DNA of 64,000 nucleotides from Maricaulis sp017643475 (GTDB lineage: Bacteria; Pseudomonadota; Alphaproteobacteria; Caulobacterales; Maricaulaceae). The notes under the pieces are model-generated. The model was not told where the DNA came from. It did no database searches and saw nothing but the letters and a program-made list of their open reading frames with translations. Positions 53,652 to 63,039 of the stretch are shown one piece after another (position 1 is the stretch's first letter; every line of letters begins with the position of its first letter). The DNA is taken from NCBI RefSeq assembly GCF_047123815.1, contig NZ_CP138920.1, positions 2,976,001 to 3,040,000 of the forward strand, read 5' to 3'. The position numbers were made by a program, and so were the translations under genes.

Positions 53652-55101
53652 AACGCGTCTCGATATCGTGGAACTTCGTACGGGCACCGTCGAACGCCAC
53701 CTTGGCCGTTCCGATTGCCCCGTGACGCTGCTTGCCGATGATGACTTCGGCCAGTTTCTCGATCCTGCGGAATTCTTCTTCCCAGGCCAAGTATTCCGGC
53801 GTGTCCTCACGCGGCTTCTCGCGTTCCTTGTAGTACGCTTCACGATAAACGAACATCACCACGTCTGCATCCTGCTCGATCGAGCCGGATTCACGCAGGT
53901 CCGAAAGCTGCGGCTTCTTGTCTTCCCGCTGCTCCACCTGACGCGAAAGCTGGGAGAGGGCGATGACAGGAACATTGAGTTCCTTGGCCAGTGCCTTGAG
54001 GTTCTGGGTAACGTCGGAAATTTCCTGTACCCGGCCTTCACCGCTCTTCGAGGACGTCACCAGCTGCAGATAGTCGACCACGATGAGATCCAGGCCATGT
54101 GTCCGCTTGAGCCGTCGAGCACGAGCAGCCAGTGCGGAAATGGGCAGGCCACCGGTATCGTCGATGAACATCGGCAGGCTCTGGATTTCCAGCACCGCGT
54201 CGCGGATTTCCTCATACTGGGTGGCGTCAATCGTACCCTGGCGGATCATATAGCCGGGAATGCCGGTATAGTCTGCGATCAGACGGGTCGCGAGCTGTTC
54301 GGCGGACATCTCGAGTGAGTAGAAGCCGACCACGCCGCCATTGACGGTTTTCTTGGTGCCGTCCGGCTGCATCTCGAACTGGTAATTCTTGGCGACATCA
54401 AAGGCGATATTGGTGGCCAGCGAGGTCTTACCCATTGAGGGGCGACCGGCCAGGATAATGAGGTCTGACGGGTGGAGACCGCCGAGTTTCTCGTCCAGCG
54501 CTTTCAGGCCGGATGAAATACCTGACAGGCCACCATCACGCTCATAGGCAGCCGCAGCCGTCTCGATGGCTTCGGCCAGGGCCTGTTTGAAGCCGACAAA
54601 ACCGCGGGAAGAGGAGCCTTCCTCGGCGAGATTGTAGAGCTTCTGCTCGGTGTGCTGGATCAGTTCGCGCGGTTGGGCATCTGATTGCTGGGTGGCATTG
54701 TTGGACAGCTCGTCACCAATGCGGATCAGCTCGCGGCGCAGGGCCAGCTCATAGACGATGCGCGCGTATTCCTGTGACGCCGCGCTGTCGGCCGCGCTTT
54801 CGATCAGTACGGCCAGATAGGTTGCGCCACCGATTTCCTTGAGGCCGTCATCGCGCTCGAAATGGGTTTTCAGGACCACGGCATCGGCCAGTGAGCCCTT
54901 GCCGATCAGATCGGTCGCCGTCTCGTAGATGCGTGCGTGAACCGGATCATAGAAATGCTCCGCCTTCAGCCAGTCCGCGACCCGGTGGAAGACTTCATTG
55001 TCATAGAGCAACGCTCCCAGAAACGCCTGTTCAGCGTCCAGATTGTGCGGGGCGGTATCCAGTTCAGGTTCGGTGTCGAAGGGAAGAAGCGCGTTTTCCA
55101 T
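53632..55101 (-). CDS. dnaB: replicative DNA helicase
   Basis: DnaB is the hexameric replication-fork helicase. The 489-residue protein has the N-terminal helical domain (AEQAFLGALLYDNEVFHRVA), the P-loop GRPSMGKTSLATNIA, Walker B LIVVDYLQLV, and RLSRQVEQREDKKP with the Arg finger region. It is downstream of rplI, after a terminator, and its 3' end overlaps alr. Confidence 0.97.
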   Translation of the reverse strand: MENALLPFDTEPELDTAPHNLDAEQAFLGALLYDNEVFHRVADWLKAEHFYDPVHARIYETATDLIGKGSLADAVVLKTHFERDDGLKEIGGATYLAVLIESAADSAASQEYARIVYELALRRELIRIGDELSNNATQQSDAQPRELIQHTEQKLYNLAEEGSSSRGFVGFKQALAEAIETAAAAYERDGGLSGISSGLKALDEKLGGLHPSDLIILAGRPSMGKTSLATNIAFDVAKNYQFEMQPDGTKKTVNGGVVGFYSLEMSAEQLATRLIADYTGIPGYMIRQGTIDATQYEEIRDAVLEIQSLPMFIDDTGGLPISALAARARRLKRTHGLDLIVVDYLQLVTSSKSGEGRVQEISDVTQNLKALAKELNVPVIALSQLSRQVEQREDKKPQLSDLRESGSIEQDADVVMFVYREAYYKEREKPREDTPEYLAWEEEFRRIEKLAEVIIGKQRHGAIGTAKVAFDGARTKFHDIETRFDEPEY

Positions 55102-55206
55102 GGACCTTACCTAGCCCGATCCGGGCACGCGCGGCGAGGGCTGATATCGCTTGTCCACGGGGAAATCCCGACCCTGTTGATAAGTGTGGATAATCACCCT
55201 GCAACG

Positions 55207-55236
55207 AAAAAGGGCGGCTCATGTGAGCCGCCCTTT
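55207..55236 (-). terminator. intrinsic terminator after rplI
   Basis: A perfect 10-bp GC-rich stem (GGGCGGCTCA with TGAGCCGCCC) is extended by A-T pairs and followed on the minus strand by TTTTT. It separates the ribosomal protein genes from dnaB. Confidence 0.9.
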
Positions 55237-55259
55237 CAGGTCGAGTGGAACCGGAGGAA

Positions 55260-55883
55260 TTATTCCTCGGTTGCAGCCTCTTCAGCGTCAGCTGCCGGAG
55301 CGGCGCCGCCGAATTCGTCGTCTTCACGCTCGGCATTGGCTTCATGCAGCTCGGCTGCCTGGGCGTCTGCGATAGCGCGTTCTTCATCCGCTGCCGCTGC
55401 GACAACGTCCTCACCAGCAGCCTGGCGCTCGGCTTCGTCTTCGGAACGGGCGACGTTGATCGTCACGTTCACGGAAACGTCGGCGTGCAGGCGGATGCGG
55501 ACTTCGTGCAGACCCAGGGTCTTGATCGGTGCGTTGATCGCGACCTGACCACGGGACACGGAAACGCCGGCTTCAGAGATCATCTCGGCGATGTCACGGG
55601 AGGTGACAGAACCGTAGAGCTGACCGCTTTCGCCTGCCTGGCGGATCAGAACGAAGCTTTCGCCGTCGATCTTCTCGCCATCGGTGGCAGCAGCTGCTGC
55701 ACGCTCGGCATTGCGCTTTTCCAGGGCTTCACGCTCGGCTTCGAACCGGGCCAGGTTGGCTTCGGTTGCGCGCAGAGCTTTTTCCTGCGGCAGCAGGAAG
55801 TTGCGGGCGTAACCCGGGCGTACGGTGACGACGTCACCCATCTGGCCCAGATTTTCAACGCGTTCCAGGAGAACCAGTTTCAT
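55260..55883 (-). CDS. rplI: 50S ribosomal protein L9
   Basis: This 207-residue L9 has the N-terminal RNA-binding domain (MKLVLLERVENLGQMGDVVTV) and the C-terminal globular domain with GQLYGSVTSRDI. It carries an acidic alanine-rich tail of about 60 residues (AAAADEERAIADAQ and onward) not found in E. coli L9 (149 residues). Long acidic L9 tails occur in alphaproteobacteria. It is the last of the rpsF-rpsR-rplI operon. Confidence 0.96.
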   Translation of the reverse strand: MKLVLLERVENLGQMGDVVTVRPGYARNFLLPQEKALRATEANLARFEAEREALEKRNAERAAAAATDGEKIDGESFVLIRQAGESGQLYGSVTSRDIAEMISEAGVSVSRGQVAINAPIKTLGLHEVRIRLHADVSVNVTINVARSEDEAERQAAGEDVVAAAADEERAIADAQAAELHEANAEREDDEFGGAAPAADAEEAATEE

Positions 55884-55895
55884 CGTCAGTTCTCC

Positions 55896-56150
55896 TTAGT
55901 CGGCAGCGTACGGCAGGAGAGCCAGCTGACGGGCGCGCTTGATGGCGCGAGCCAGTTGACGCTGTTTCTTGCCGGAAACTGCGGTGATGCGGGACGGAAC
56001 GATCTTGCCACGCTCAGACATGTAGCGAAGCAGGAGCTTGGGGTCCTTGTAATCGATCTTCGGTGCGTTTTCACCGGAGAACGGGCAGACCTTGCGGCGA
56101 CGCATGAACGGACGGCGTGCCGGGATATTGGAGATGTTTCCAGAAGACAT
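55896..56150 (-). CDS. rpsR: 30S ribosomal protein S18
   Basis: This 84-residue S18 has the conserved CPFSGENAPKIDYKDPKLL and RYMSERGKIVPSRIT regions and ends RARQLALLPYAAD. It sits between rpsF and rplI, the standard order. Confidence 0.97.
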   Translation of the reverse strand: MSSGNISNIPARRPFMRRRKVCPFSGENAPKIDYKDPKLLLRYMSERGKIVPSRITAVSGKKQRQLARAIKRARQLALLPYAAD

Positions 56151-56162
56151 TCTCGGCGCTCC

Positions 56163-56516
56163 TTAGTTACGTTCACGACGACCGCGACGATCGTCTTTCT
56201 TGGTCAGGATGGCGGACGGCGTCTCGACGTGCTCGTCAACACGAACCGTCATGTGACGGATGATGTCTTCGGACAGGCGCTGCAGACGGTCCAGCTCGTC
56301 GATCACGTCAGCAGAAGCGTCGATGTCGATGAGGCCGTAGTGACCTTTGCGGGATTTGTTGATGCGGTAAGCAAGATTGCGCAGACCCCAGTATTCGGTC
56401 TTGCCGGTCTTGCCGCCTTTTTCCTCGATGAGGGTTTTGACGTCCTCGATAAGGGATTCCATCTGTGCCGGCGACATGTCCGGGCGAGCGATGAAAATGT
56501 GCTCGTAAAGTGCCAT
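56163..56516 (-). CDS. rpsF: 30S ribosomal protein S6
   Basis: This 117-residue S6 opens with LYEHIFIARPDMSPAQMESL, contains YWGLRNLAYRINKSRKGHY, and ends in a basic tail (KKDDRRGRRERN). The start at 56516 has GGGAGCC upstream; the frame opens earlier, but those residues are not S6. It is divergent from fabD across a 238-base gap where I identify no further gene. Confidence 0.97.
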   Translation of the reverse strand: MALYEHIFIARPDMSPAQMESLIEDVKTLIEEKGGKTGKTEYWGLRNLAYRINKSRKGHYGLIDIDASADVIDELDRLQRLSEDIIRHMTVRVDEHVETPSAILTKKDDRRGRRERN

Positions 56517-56754
56517 TTCGGCTCCCTTCAAGTCGATTGCGGCGCAGACCAAGCCGAAGGGTCGGGCAGGTCCGCGGTGGCTCCGGCCTCCATGCCTCAC
56601 CCCATGTGAGCCATATAAAGAGGGCGGACCGCAATCACGCGAAGCGCGGGCTTTATCCGATCTTGTGAGCACATTCAAGCCGCAAGGATGCTTGCACACC
56701 TCATGGAATATTGGCTATCGAGCTTTCACACCCAGTTCAGGGGAGGAAATTTAA

Positions 56755-57708
56755 ATGAAACTCGCCTTTGTTTTTCCCGGTCAGGGCTCCCAGGCCGTTG
56801 GTATGGGCCAGGAACTTGCCGACAACTTCGCCAGTGCCAAGGCCGTTTTTGACGAGGTCGATGCGGCCCTGGGCCAGGACTTGTCCGGCCTGATGGCCAA
56901 TGGCCCCATTGAAGATCTTACACTGACCGAGAATGCGCAGCCCGCTCTGATGGCTGCCAGCCTCGCGGTCATGCGGGTCCTGGAAAACGACTTTGACGTA
57001 AACGTCACGGCGGCCTCCTTTGTGGCCGGCCACAGTCTTGGTGAGTATTCAGCACTGGCAGCAGCAGGCTCCCTGTCCATCGCGGATGCGGCCAAACTGC
57101 TCAAACTGCGCGGCCAGGCCATGCAAAAAGCGGTTCCGGTCGGCGAGGGCACGATGGCGGCGCTGCTGGGCGCGGACGAGGATCTCGCGGCCCAGGCGGT
57201 TGCAGCAGGCCAGACGGCCGGTGTCTGCGGCATCGCCAATGACAATGCCCCGGGCCAGATCGTGATCTCCGGTGCGACCGCTGCCATCGAGGCGGCGATT
57301 GCCAAGGCAGGCGAGCTGGGCCTGAAGAAGGCCATGAAACTCCCGGTCTCCGCACCGTTCCATTGCCCCATGATGCAGCCGGCAGCTGATGCCATGTCTG
57401 AAGCCTTGGCTGCGGCAACGATCAATGCGCCCGCAGTCCCGGTTGTTGCCAATGTCACCGCGCGCCCGACCAATGATGTAGAGACCATTCGCCGCCAGCT
57501 GGTTGAACAGGTCACCGGCCGGGTTCGCTGGCGCGAGAGTGTCATGTGGATGGTCGAGGAGGGCGGTATCACCACGCTCGCCGAAGCCGGCGCGGGCAAG
57601 GTGCTGTCCACCATGCTCAAACGCACTACTAAGGACGCCAAAGGCCAGCCGCTTAACAGCGCTGCGGATCTGGAAGCATTTGCTGCGGCTTTGAAGGAAG
57701 AGGCGTAG
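56755..57708 (+). CDS. fabD: malonyl-CoA:ACP transacylase
   Basis: FabD loads malonate onto acyl carrier protein for fatty acid synthesis. The 317-residue enzyme shows FVFPGQGSQAVGMGQEL at the start, the nucleophile Ser94 in AGHSLGEYSAL and the second catalytic His in PVSAPFHCPMM. GGGGAGG precedes the ATG. It is first in the fab cluster. Confidence 0.97.
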   Translation: MKLAFVFPGQGSQAVGMGQELADNFASAKAVFDEVDAALGQDLSGLMANGPIEDLTLTENAQPALMAASLAVMRVLENDFDVNVTAASFVAGHSLGEYSALAAAGSLSIADAAKLLKLRGQAMQKAVPVGEGTMAALLGADEDLAAQAVAAGQTAGVCGIANDNAPGQIVISGATAAIEAAIAKAGELGLKKAMKLPVSAPFHCPMMQPAADAMSEALAAATINAPAVPVVANVTARPTNDVETIRRQLVEQVTGRVRWRESVMWMVEEGGITTLAEAGAGKVLSTMLKRTTKDAKGQPLNSAADLEAFAAALKEEA

Positions 57709-57714
57709 TTCTCA

Positions 57715-58020
57715 TTGACGCGCGATGATGGTTTGATCTCCGGCGTTACGAAACGAGCGATGCACTTGGCGGCGCTCGGGATCGGTTGGTCAAACCTGTT
57801 GGGTGTCCTGCTGATCGCTTATTTCGGTCGAGACTCAATCGCGTTATCAATCGGCATATTGATTTTCATTGGCCTGGGTATTGTCTATCTCGCCGTCTAC
57901 AGGCGTTTGACCGGGATGGAACCACCATTCCCGCGACCGCTCTGGCTCTACTGTTTGGTCCTGTTCGCTGGCGGGGTGTTCCTCGCAGCAAATCTCCAAG
58001 CGAGAACGAAGGAGTTCTTG
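57715..58020 (+). CDS. three-helix membrane segment in frame with fabG
   Basis: From a TTG at 57715 (or ATG at 57760), 102 codons run directly into the fabG ATG with no stop. The product has three hydrophobic segments: IGWSNLLGVLLIAYFG, LSIGILIFIGLGIVYLAVY and WLYCLVLFAGGVFLAANL. Upstream is GGAAGAGG about ten bases from the TTG. It is either a separate small membrane ORF lacking its own stop or an N-terminal membrane anchor for a long FabG form of 347 residues. Confidence 0.5.
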
Positions 58021-58758
58021 ATGTTTGATCTTACCGGCAAGAATGCCCTTGTGACCGGCGCGACCGGCGGTATTGGCAAATCCATAGCCAAGGCGCTGCA
58101 CGCGCAGGGCGCGACCGTGGCCCTGTCCGGCACGCGTGAAAACGTGTTGGCCGAGCTGGCTTCCGAGCTGGGCGAGCGCGCGCACGTGCTGCCCTGTAAC
58201 CTGTCTGACGCGGAAGCCGTGGACGCGCTGCCGAAACAGGCGGCCGAAGCGATGGGCTCGCTGGACATTCTGGTGGCCAATGCCGGCATTACCAAGGACC
58301 AGCTGTTGATGCGCATGAAGGACGAGGACTGGGACCAGGTTCTCCGCATCAACCTCGACAGCTATTTCCGCCTGTCCCGCGCAGCCCTGCGCGGCATGAT
58401 GAAGGCCCGTCACGGCCGCATCATCGGCATTACGTCCGTTGTGGGTGTCATGGGTAATCCGGGCCAGTCCAACTATTGTGCCTCCAAGGCGGGCATGATC
58501 GGCTTTTCCAAGTCGCTCGCCCAGGAAGTCGCCGCACGCGGCGTCACCGTGAACTGTGTGGCTCCGGGCTTCATCGCTTCGCCGATGACAGACGTGCTCA
58601 ATGACGAGCAGCGCTCGGCCATCCTGAGCAAGATCCCGGCAAATGATCTGGGCAGCGGTGATGACATCGCGTCCGCAGTTGTCTATCTCGCCAGCGCCGA
58701 AGCCGGTTACGTGACAGGCCAGACCCTGCACGTAAATGGCGGTATGGCGATGATTTAA
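58021..58758 (+). CDS. fabG: 3-oxoacyl-ACP reductase
   Basis: FabG reduces 3-ketoacyl-ACP with NADPH in each fatty acid elongation cycle. The standard 245-residue form starts at 58021 behind GAAGGAG and shows TGATGGIGKSIAKAL, ANAG and the triad Ser139, Tyr152 and Lys156 (NYCASKAG). The same frame is open upstream to 57715, so a longer membrane-anchored version is possible. Confidence 0.96.
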   Translation: MFDLTGKNALVTGATGGIGKSIAKALHAQGATVALSGTRENVLAELASELGERAHVLPCNLSDAEAVDALPKQAAEAMGSLDILVANAGITKDQLLMRMKDEDWDQVLRINLDSYFRLSRAALRGMMKARHGRIIGITSVVGVMGNPGQSNYCASKAGMIGFSKSLAQEVAARGVTVNCVAPGFIASPMTDVLNDEQRSAILSKIPANDLGSGDDIASAVVYLASAEAGYVTGQTLHVNGGMAMI

Positions 58759-58772
58759 TTGAAACCTGCGGG

Positions 58773-58786
58773 TGCCGTATACGGCA
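58773..58786. repeat. 14-bp perfect palindrome before acpP
   Basis: TGCCGTATACGGCA is self-complementary and lies 130 bases before acpP, in the 158-base gap after fabG. No T-run follows, so a terminator is unlikely; a regulator site is possible. Confidence 0.4.
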
Positions 58787-58916
58787 GCTTCGCTAGCCAC
58801 GGCGAATGAAGTATGCTAGGTGCCCGCGCATCTTCGGGAAAGTACGGTAAAACCTGACTTCCCGTCCTTTCCTGCATCGCTATAGTCATGGCGATGAATC
58901 ACTATGAGGGTCTGAA

Positions 58917-59153
58917 ATGTCTGACGTTCTCGAGCGCGTAAAGAAAATCGTTGTTGAGCATCTTGATGTCGATGCGGATAAAGTCACCGACAATGCAAGC
59001 TTCATCGATGATCTGGGCGCTGACTCCCTGGACAATGTTGAGCTGGTCATGGCTTTTGAAGAAGAGTTCGACATCGAAATTCCGGATGATGCAGCAGAGC
59101 ACATCCAGAAAGTCGGTGATGCTGTGAAGTTCATCTCTGAAAAGGTCGGCTAA
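58917..59153 (+). CDS. acpP: acyl carrier protein
   Basis: This 78-residue acidic carrier of fatty acid intermediates is modified by phosphopantetheine on Ser37 in the GADSLDNVEL motif. Its charge and four-helix pattern are standard. It sits between fabG and fabF. Confidence 0.98.
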   Translation: MSDVLERVKKIVVEHLDVDADKVTDNASFIDDLGADSLDNVELVMAFEEEFDIEIPDDAAEHIQKVGDAVKFISEKVG

Positions 59154-59165
59154 CTGACCCACGCC

Positions 59166-60449
59166 ATGCGTCGCGTCGTTGTCACGGGGATTGGGCTCGT
59201 TACCCCACTGGGCCAGGGTCAGGATGCCGTTTGGAAACGGTTAATTGACGGTGAGTCCGGACTGGGGCGGATCGAGCACTTTGAAACCGACGATCTGGCT
59301 TGCCAGATCGCCGGGCTTGTTCCCCGTGTAGACGGCCGCGGTGGCGGCTCTGCGGATATGCAGGGCGTTTTCGATCCGGATGCGGTGATGTCACCGCGTG
59401 AGCAAAAACGGATCGACGACTTTATCCTCTACGGCATCGCCGCAGCGGATCAGGCTCTCGCCGACAGTGGCTGGGAGGCTGAAGATGACGCGGCCCGGGA
59501 ACGGGCCGGCGTCATGATCGGATCGGGCATTGGTGGTCTTGAGACCACATATGATGCCTCGATCACGCTCCACGAGAAGGGGCCGCGCCGTCTCTCTCCC
59601 TTTATTATTCCAGGCATGCTGATCAACCTCGTCTCGGGACAGGTATCCATCAAGCACGGCCTGAAAGGTCCTAACCACGCGGTCGTTACGGCTTGTTCCA
59701 CGGGCGCCCACTCCATCGGGGACGCGGCTCGCCTGGTTGCCCGCGGGGATGCGGACATGATGGTTGCCGGTGGTGCAGAAGCCGCCGTTTGCCGCCTCGG
59801 TATTGGCTGTTTCGTATCGCTCAAGGCGCTGTCGACCAATTTCAACGATGACCCGACTGCGGGCTCGCGCCCCTATGACAAGGACCGCGATGGTTTTGTC
59901 ATGGGAGAAGGCGCCGGCGTGGTCGTGCTGGAAGAATACGAATCGGCCAAGGCGCGCGGCGCCAAGATCTATGCCGAAGTGAAAGGTTACGGCCTTTCCG
60001 GGGACGCCTATCACATCACCGCGCCGGCAGATGACGGCAATGGCGGGTATCGCTCCATGCAGGCCGCGCTCAAGGATGCCGGCCTGAATGCATCTGACAT
60101 CGATTACGTCAACGCGCACGGCACCTCGACCCCGTTGGGCGACGAGATTGAGCTGCGCGCTGTCGAGCGACTTTTCGGCGGAGCCTCCGATGATCTGGTG
60201 ATGTCCTCGACCAAATCGGCGATCGGTCATTTGCTGGGGGCAGCCGGCGCTGTCGAGGCGATTTTCTCGATCCTGGCCATGAAACACGGCGTCTGCCCGC
60301 CAACGCTGAATCTCGACAACCCGTCCGTCGACACCGACATCAATCTGGCTGCCAAGGCGCCGGTTGAGAAATCTATCAGCGCTGTACTGTCGAATTCTTT
60401 TGGATTCGGTGGCACAAATGCTTCGGTCGTGTTTGTAGCGGCTGACTGA
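59166..60449 (+). CDS. fabF: 3-oxoacyl-ACP synthase II
   Basis: FabF condenses malonyl-ACP with acyl-ACP. The 427-residue enzyme has the active-site Cys177 (VTACSTGAHSIG) and the two His motifs NAHGTSTPLGD and KSAIGHLLGAAG. It contains GFGGTNASVVF at the end. It starts 12 bases after acpP. Confidence 0.97.
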   Translation: MRRVVVTGIGLVTPLGQGQDAVWKRLIDGESGLGRIEHFETDDLACQIAGLVPRVDGRGGGSADMQGVFDPDAVMSPREQKRIDDFILYGIAAADQALADSGWEAEDDAARERAGVMIGSGIGGLETTYDASITLHEKGPRRLSPFIIPGMLINLVSGQVSIKHGLKGPNHAVVTACSTGAHSIGDAARLVARGDADMMVAGGAEAAVCRLGIGCFVSLKALSTNFNDDPTAGSRPYDKDRDGFVMGEGAGVVVLEEYESAKARGAKIYAEVKGYGLSGDAYHITAPADDGNGGYRSMQAALKDAGLNASDIDYVNAHGTSTPLGDEIELRAVERLFGGASDDLVMSSTKSAIGHLLGAAGAVEAIFSILAMKHGVCPPTLNLDNPSVDTDINLAAKAPVEKSISAVLSNSFGFGGTNASVVFVAAD

Positions 60450-60468
60450 CCGCATTCGGGGAATAGTC

Positions 60469-61509
60469 ATGAGTGAAGTGGAAGCGCGCAAGTCTGCGCC
60501 GCTGTGGATGAAGCTCCTTATCTGGGGCGGCATAGCCCTGGTGGTTCTTGCACTGCTTGCAGCAGGCGGGGTGTATGCCGGCTATCGCTGGATGCAGGAC
60601 GAGTTTGCGGCGCCCGGTCCAACGGCTGAGGCCACTGTGACGACCCTGCCTCGTGGCGCAGGGCTGATCCGCATTGCAACCCAGCTGGAAAATGAGGGCC
60701 TGATCAGTGATGCGCGGATCTTCCGCTTTGCCATCACGCTCGACGAGGGCGATCGATCCCTGCGCGCTGGCGAGTACGAGATCCCGGCCGGGGCATCCAT
60801 GGCCCAGATCTATGAACTTCTGCGGTCCGGCCAAACCGTCCAGCACCCGATTACACTGGCCGAGGGGCTGACCAGTGCCATGATTGTACGCTCCCTGGCC
60901 GAGGAAGCCGTGCTGACAGGCGAGATCACCGATCCACCCGCCGAGGGTGACCTCTTGCCGGAAACCTATCTGGTGACCCGCGGAACCTCCCGCCACGAAA
61001 TCGTCGACCGCATGCGTCGTGCCCAGGATGACCTACTGGACGCGCTGTGGGACCAGCGGGCCGAGAACCTGCCGTTTGAAACGCGTGAGCAGGCGATCAT
61101 CCTGGCCTCCATCGTCGAGAAGGAGACCGGCATTGGTGGCGAGCGTGGTGAAGTCGCTGGCGTCTTTGTGAACCGCCTGCGTCGTGGCATGCGGCTGGAG
61201 AGTGACCCTACCATCATCTACGGCATCTCTCAGGGAGAGCCGCTGGGCCGTGGCCTGCGTCGCTCCGAGATCGATAATCCGAACAACGCCTGGAACACCT
61301 ATCAGATCCCGGCCTTGCCGCCGACGCCAATCGCCAATCCGGGCCGCGAAGCAATTGCTGCGGTTCTGAACCCGACCGAGACGAGCGCGCTCTTCTTTGT
61401 TGCGGATGGTACCGGTGGTCATGTGTTTGCCGATACGTATGCGGAACACCAGCAGAATGTGCGCCGCTGGCGCCAGATCGAGCGGCAGCGCCGCCAGGCA
61501 GGAAACTAG
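60469..61509 (+). CDS. mltG: endolytic murein transglycosylase MltG
   Basis: MltG cuts nascent glycan chains in peptidoglycan. The 346-residue protein has one N-terminal membrane helix (LLIWGGIALVVLALLAAGGV) and a periplasmic YceG domain with the catalytic Glu in IVEKETGIGGER and RLRRGMRLESDPTIIYG. Its position after fabF is conserved in proteobacteria. Confidence 0.95.
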   Translation: MSEVEARKSAPLWMKLLIWGGIALVVLALLAAGGVYAGYRWMQDEFAAPGPTAEATVTTLPRGAGLIRIATQLENEGLISDARIFRFAITLDEGDRSLRAGEYEIPAGASMAQIYELLRSGQTVQHPITLAEGLTSAMIVRSLAEEAVLTGEITDPPAEGDLLPETYLVTRGTSRHEIVDRMRRAQDDLLDALWDQRAENLPFETREQAIILASIVEKETGIGGERGEVAGVFVNRLRRGMRLESDPTIIYGISQGEPLGRGLRRSEIDNPNNAWNTYQIPALPPTPIANPGREAIAAVLNPTETSALFFVADGTGGHVFADTYAEHQQNVRRWRQIERQRRQAGN

Positions 61510-61511
61510 AC

Positions 61512-62393
61512 ATGAGCCAGCTCTCCGGCATGACCGGTTTTGCGCGCGCCGAAGGCCAGCACGAAAATGTCCGCTGGATCTGGGAAGTGCGCAGTGTCAA
61601 TGGCAAGGGGCTGGAAGTACGCTCTCGCGTGCCTTCTGGTCATGACGGCCTGGATCTCAAGATCCGCGAACAGGCCCGCAAACGGTTCACTCGCGGCAAT
61701 CTTCAGGCCTCGCTCAATCTCAAGCGAGATGCCAGCCAGTCGGCACCAGTGATTAACCGTTCAGCGCTTGATGCACTACTGGCACAGGCGGAGGACCTGA
61801 TTCTGTCCAACCAGGTCGAACGCCCGCGTCTGGATGGTTTGCTGGCAATTGACGGCCTTCTCGAGACGTCAGCGGATCCAGATCCCGAAGCGCGGGCTGC
61901 GCTGGAGAAGGCGCTACTGGAAGGTCTCGGCGAGGCGCTGGACGGCTTGAAGTCTGCACGTGAGGAAGAGGGGGCGGCCCTGGCCCCCGTGCTTGCAGGA
62001 CATATCGACAAGGTGGAAATCCTGACGGATGCGGCAGAGGCCAATGCCGCCACACGCATCGATGCCATCCGTGATCGCCTGTCCGCCAAGATCGCGGAAC
62101 TGGTCGATGCCGAGCTGGAGGAAAACCGCCTCGCTGCCGAGATCGCAGTGCTCACTGTCAAGATGGATGTGCGCGAGGAACTCGACCGTTTGCGCGCGCA
62201 TGTTGCCTCGGCTCGGGAACTGCTCAAGCAGGGCTCCCCGGTGGGGCGCAAACTCGACTTTTTGTCACAAGAGTTTAATCGTGAGGCGAACACCTTGTGT
62301 TCGAAATCCTCTGACTCGTCGCTGACGCAGATTGGTCTGGATTTGAAGAACGTGATCGATCAGTTCAGGGAGCAGATCCAGAATGTCGAGTGA
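61512..62393 (+). CDS. YicC/YloC family endoribonuclease
   Basis: This 293-residue protein opens with the family signature LSGMTGFARAEGQHENVRW and ends in the DUF1732 region (RKLDFLSQEFNREANTLCSK). E. coli YicC and related proteins cleave RNA and influence small-RNA stability. It begins two bases after mltG and overlaps gmk by 11 bases. Confidence 0.9.
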   Translation: MSQLSGMTGFARAEGQHENVRWIWEVRSVNGKGLEVRSRVPSGHDGLDLKIREQARKRFTRGNLQASLNLKRDASQSAPVINRSALDALLAQAEDLILSNQVERPRLDGLLAIDGLLETSADPDPEARAALEKALLEGLGEALDGLKSAREEEGAALAPVLAGHIDKVEILTDAAEANAATRIDAIRDRLSAKIAELVDAELEENRLAAEIAVLTVKMDVREELDRLRAHVASARELLKQGSPVGRKLDFLSQEFNREANTLCSKSSDSSLTQIGLDLKNVIDQFREQIQNVE

Positions 62394-63039
62394 CGGCTTT
62401 TCCGGTACCATTTTCAGAGGCCGTCGTCGCGGCGTGTTGATCGCGCTGTCGAGCCCGTCCGGCGCCGGCAAGACGACGCTCTCCAAACGCCTGCTTAGCC
62501 AGAATCCTGATGTTGTCCTCTCCATCTCCTGTACGACGCGAAAGCCGCGCCCGGGCGAGATCAATGGCCAGGACTATGACTTCATCTCCGTCGAGGAATT
62601 CAAGAAGCGCATTGATGCGGGGTACTTCTTTGAATGGGCAGAAGTTTTTGGTCGCTATTACGGCACGCCGAAAACCCCGGTCATGGAAGCCATCGACGAA
62701 GGTCGTGACGTCATTTTCGATATCGACTGGCAGGGCGCACAGATCATTGCCGACCAGGCGCCTGCGGACACCGTGCGTATCTTTATCCTGCCGCCATCGC
62801 TGGCCTTGCTCGAAGATCGTCTTCGCAAGCGCGGCCAGGATTCCGACGAGGTTATTCGCGATCGCATGAACCGCGCCAAGGACGAGATCTCGCACTGGAA
62901 CGAGTATGACTATGTCATCGTCAATGATGACTTCGCGCGCGCACTCGAAAAGCTCAATCAGGCCCTGCACGCGGAACGCCTGAAGCGCAACCGCCACCCC
63001 TGGCTGGGTGAATTTGTCGACGCTCTTATGGAGCAGTAG
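62383..63039 (+). CDS. gmk: guanylate kinase
   Basis: Gmk phosphorylates GMP to GDP. The 218-residue enzyme has the P-loop SSPSGAGKTTLSKRLL and the GMP-binding SCTTRKPRPGE and YGTPK motifs. It overlaps yicC at its start and the convergent rsmA at its end by 14 bases. Confidence 0.96.
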   Translation: MSSDGFSGTIFRGRRRGVLIALSSPSGAGKTTLSKRLLSQNPDVVLSISCTTRKPRPGEINGQDYDFISVEEFKKRIDAGYFFEWAEVFGRYYGTPKTPVMEAIDEGRDVIFDIDWQGAQIIADQAPADTVRIFILPPSLALLEDRLRKRGQDSDEVIRDRMNRAKDEISHWNEYDYVIVNDDFARALEKLNQALHAERLKRNRHPWLGEFVDALMEQ

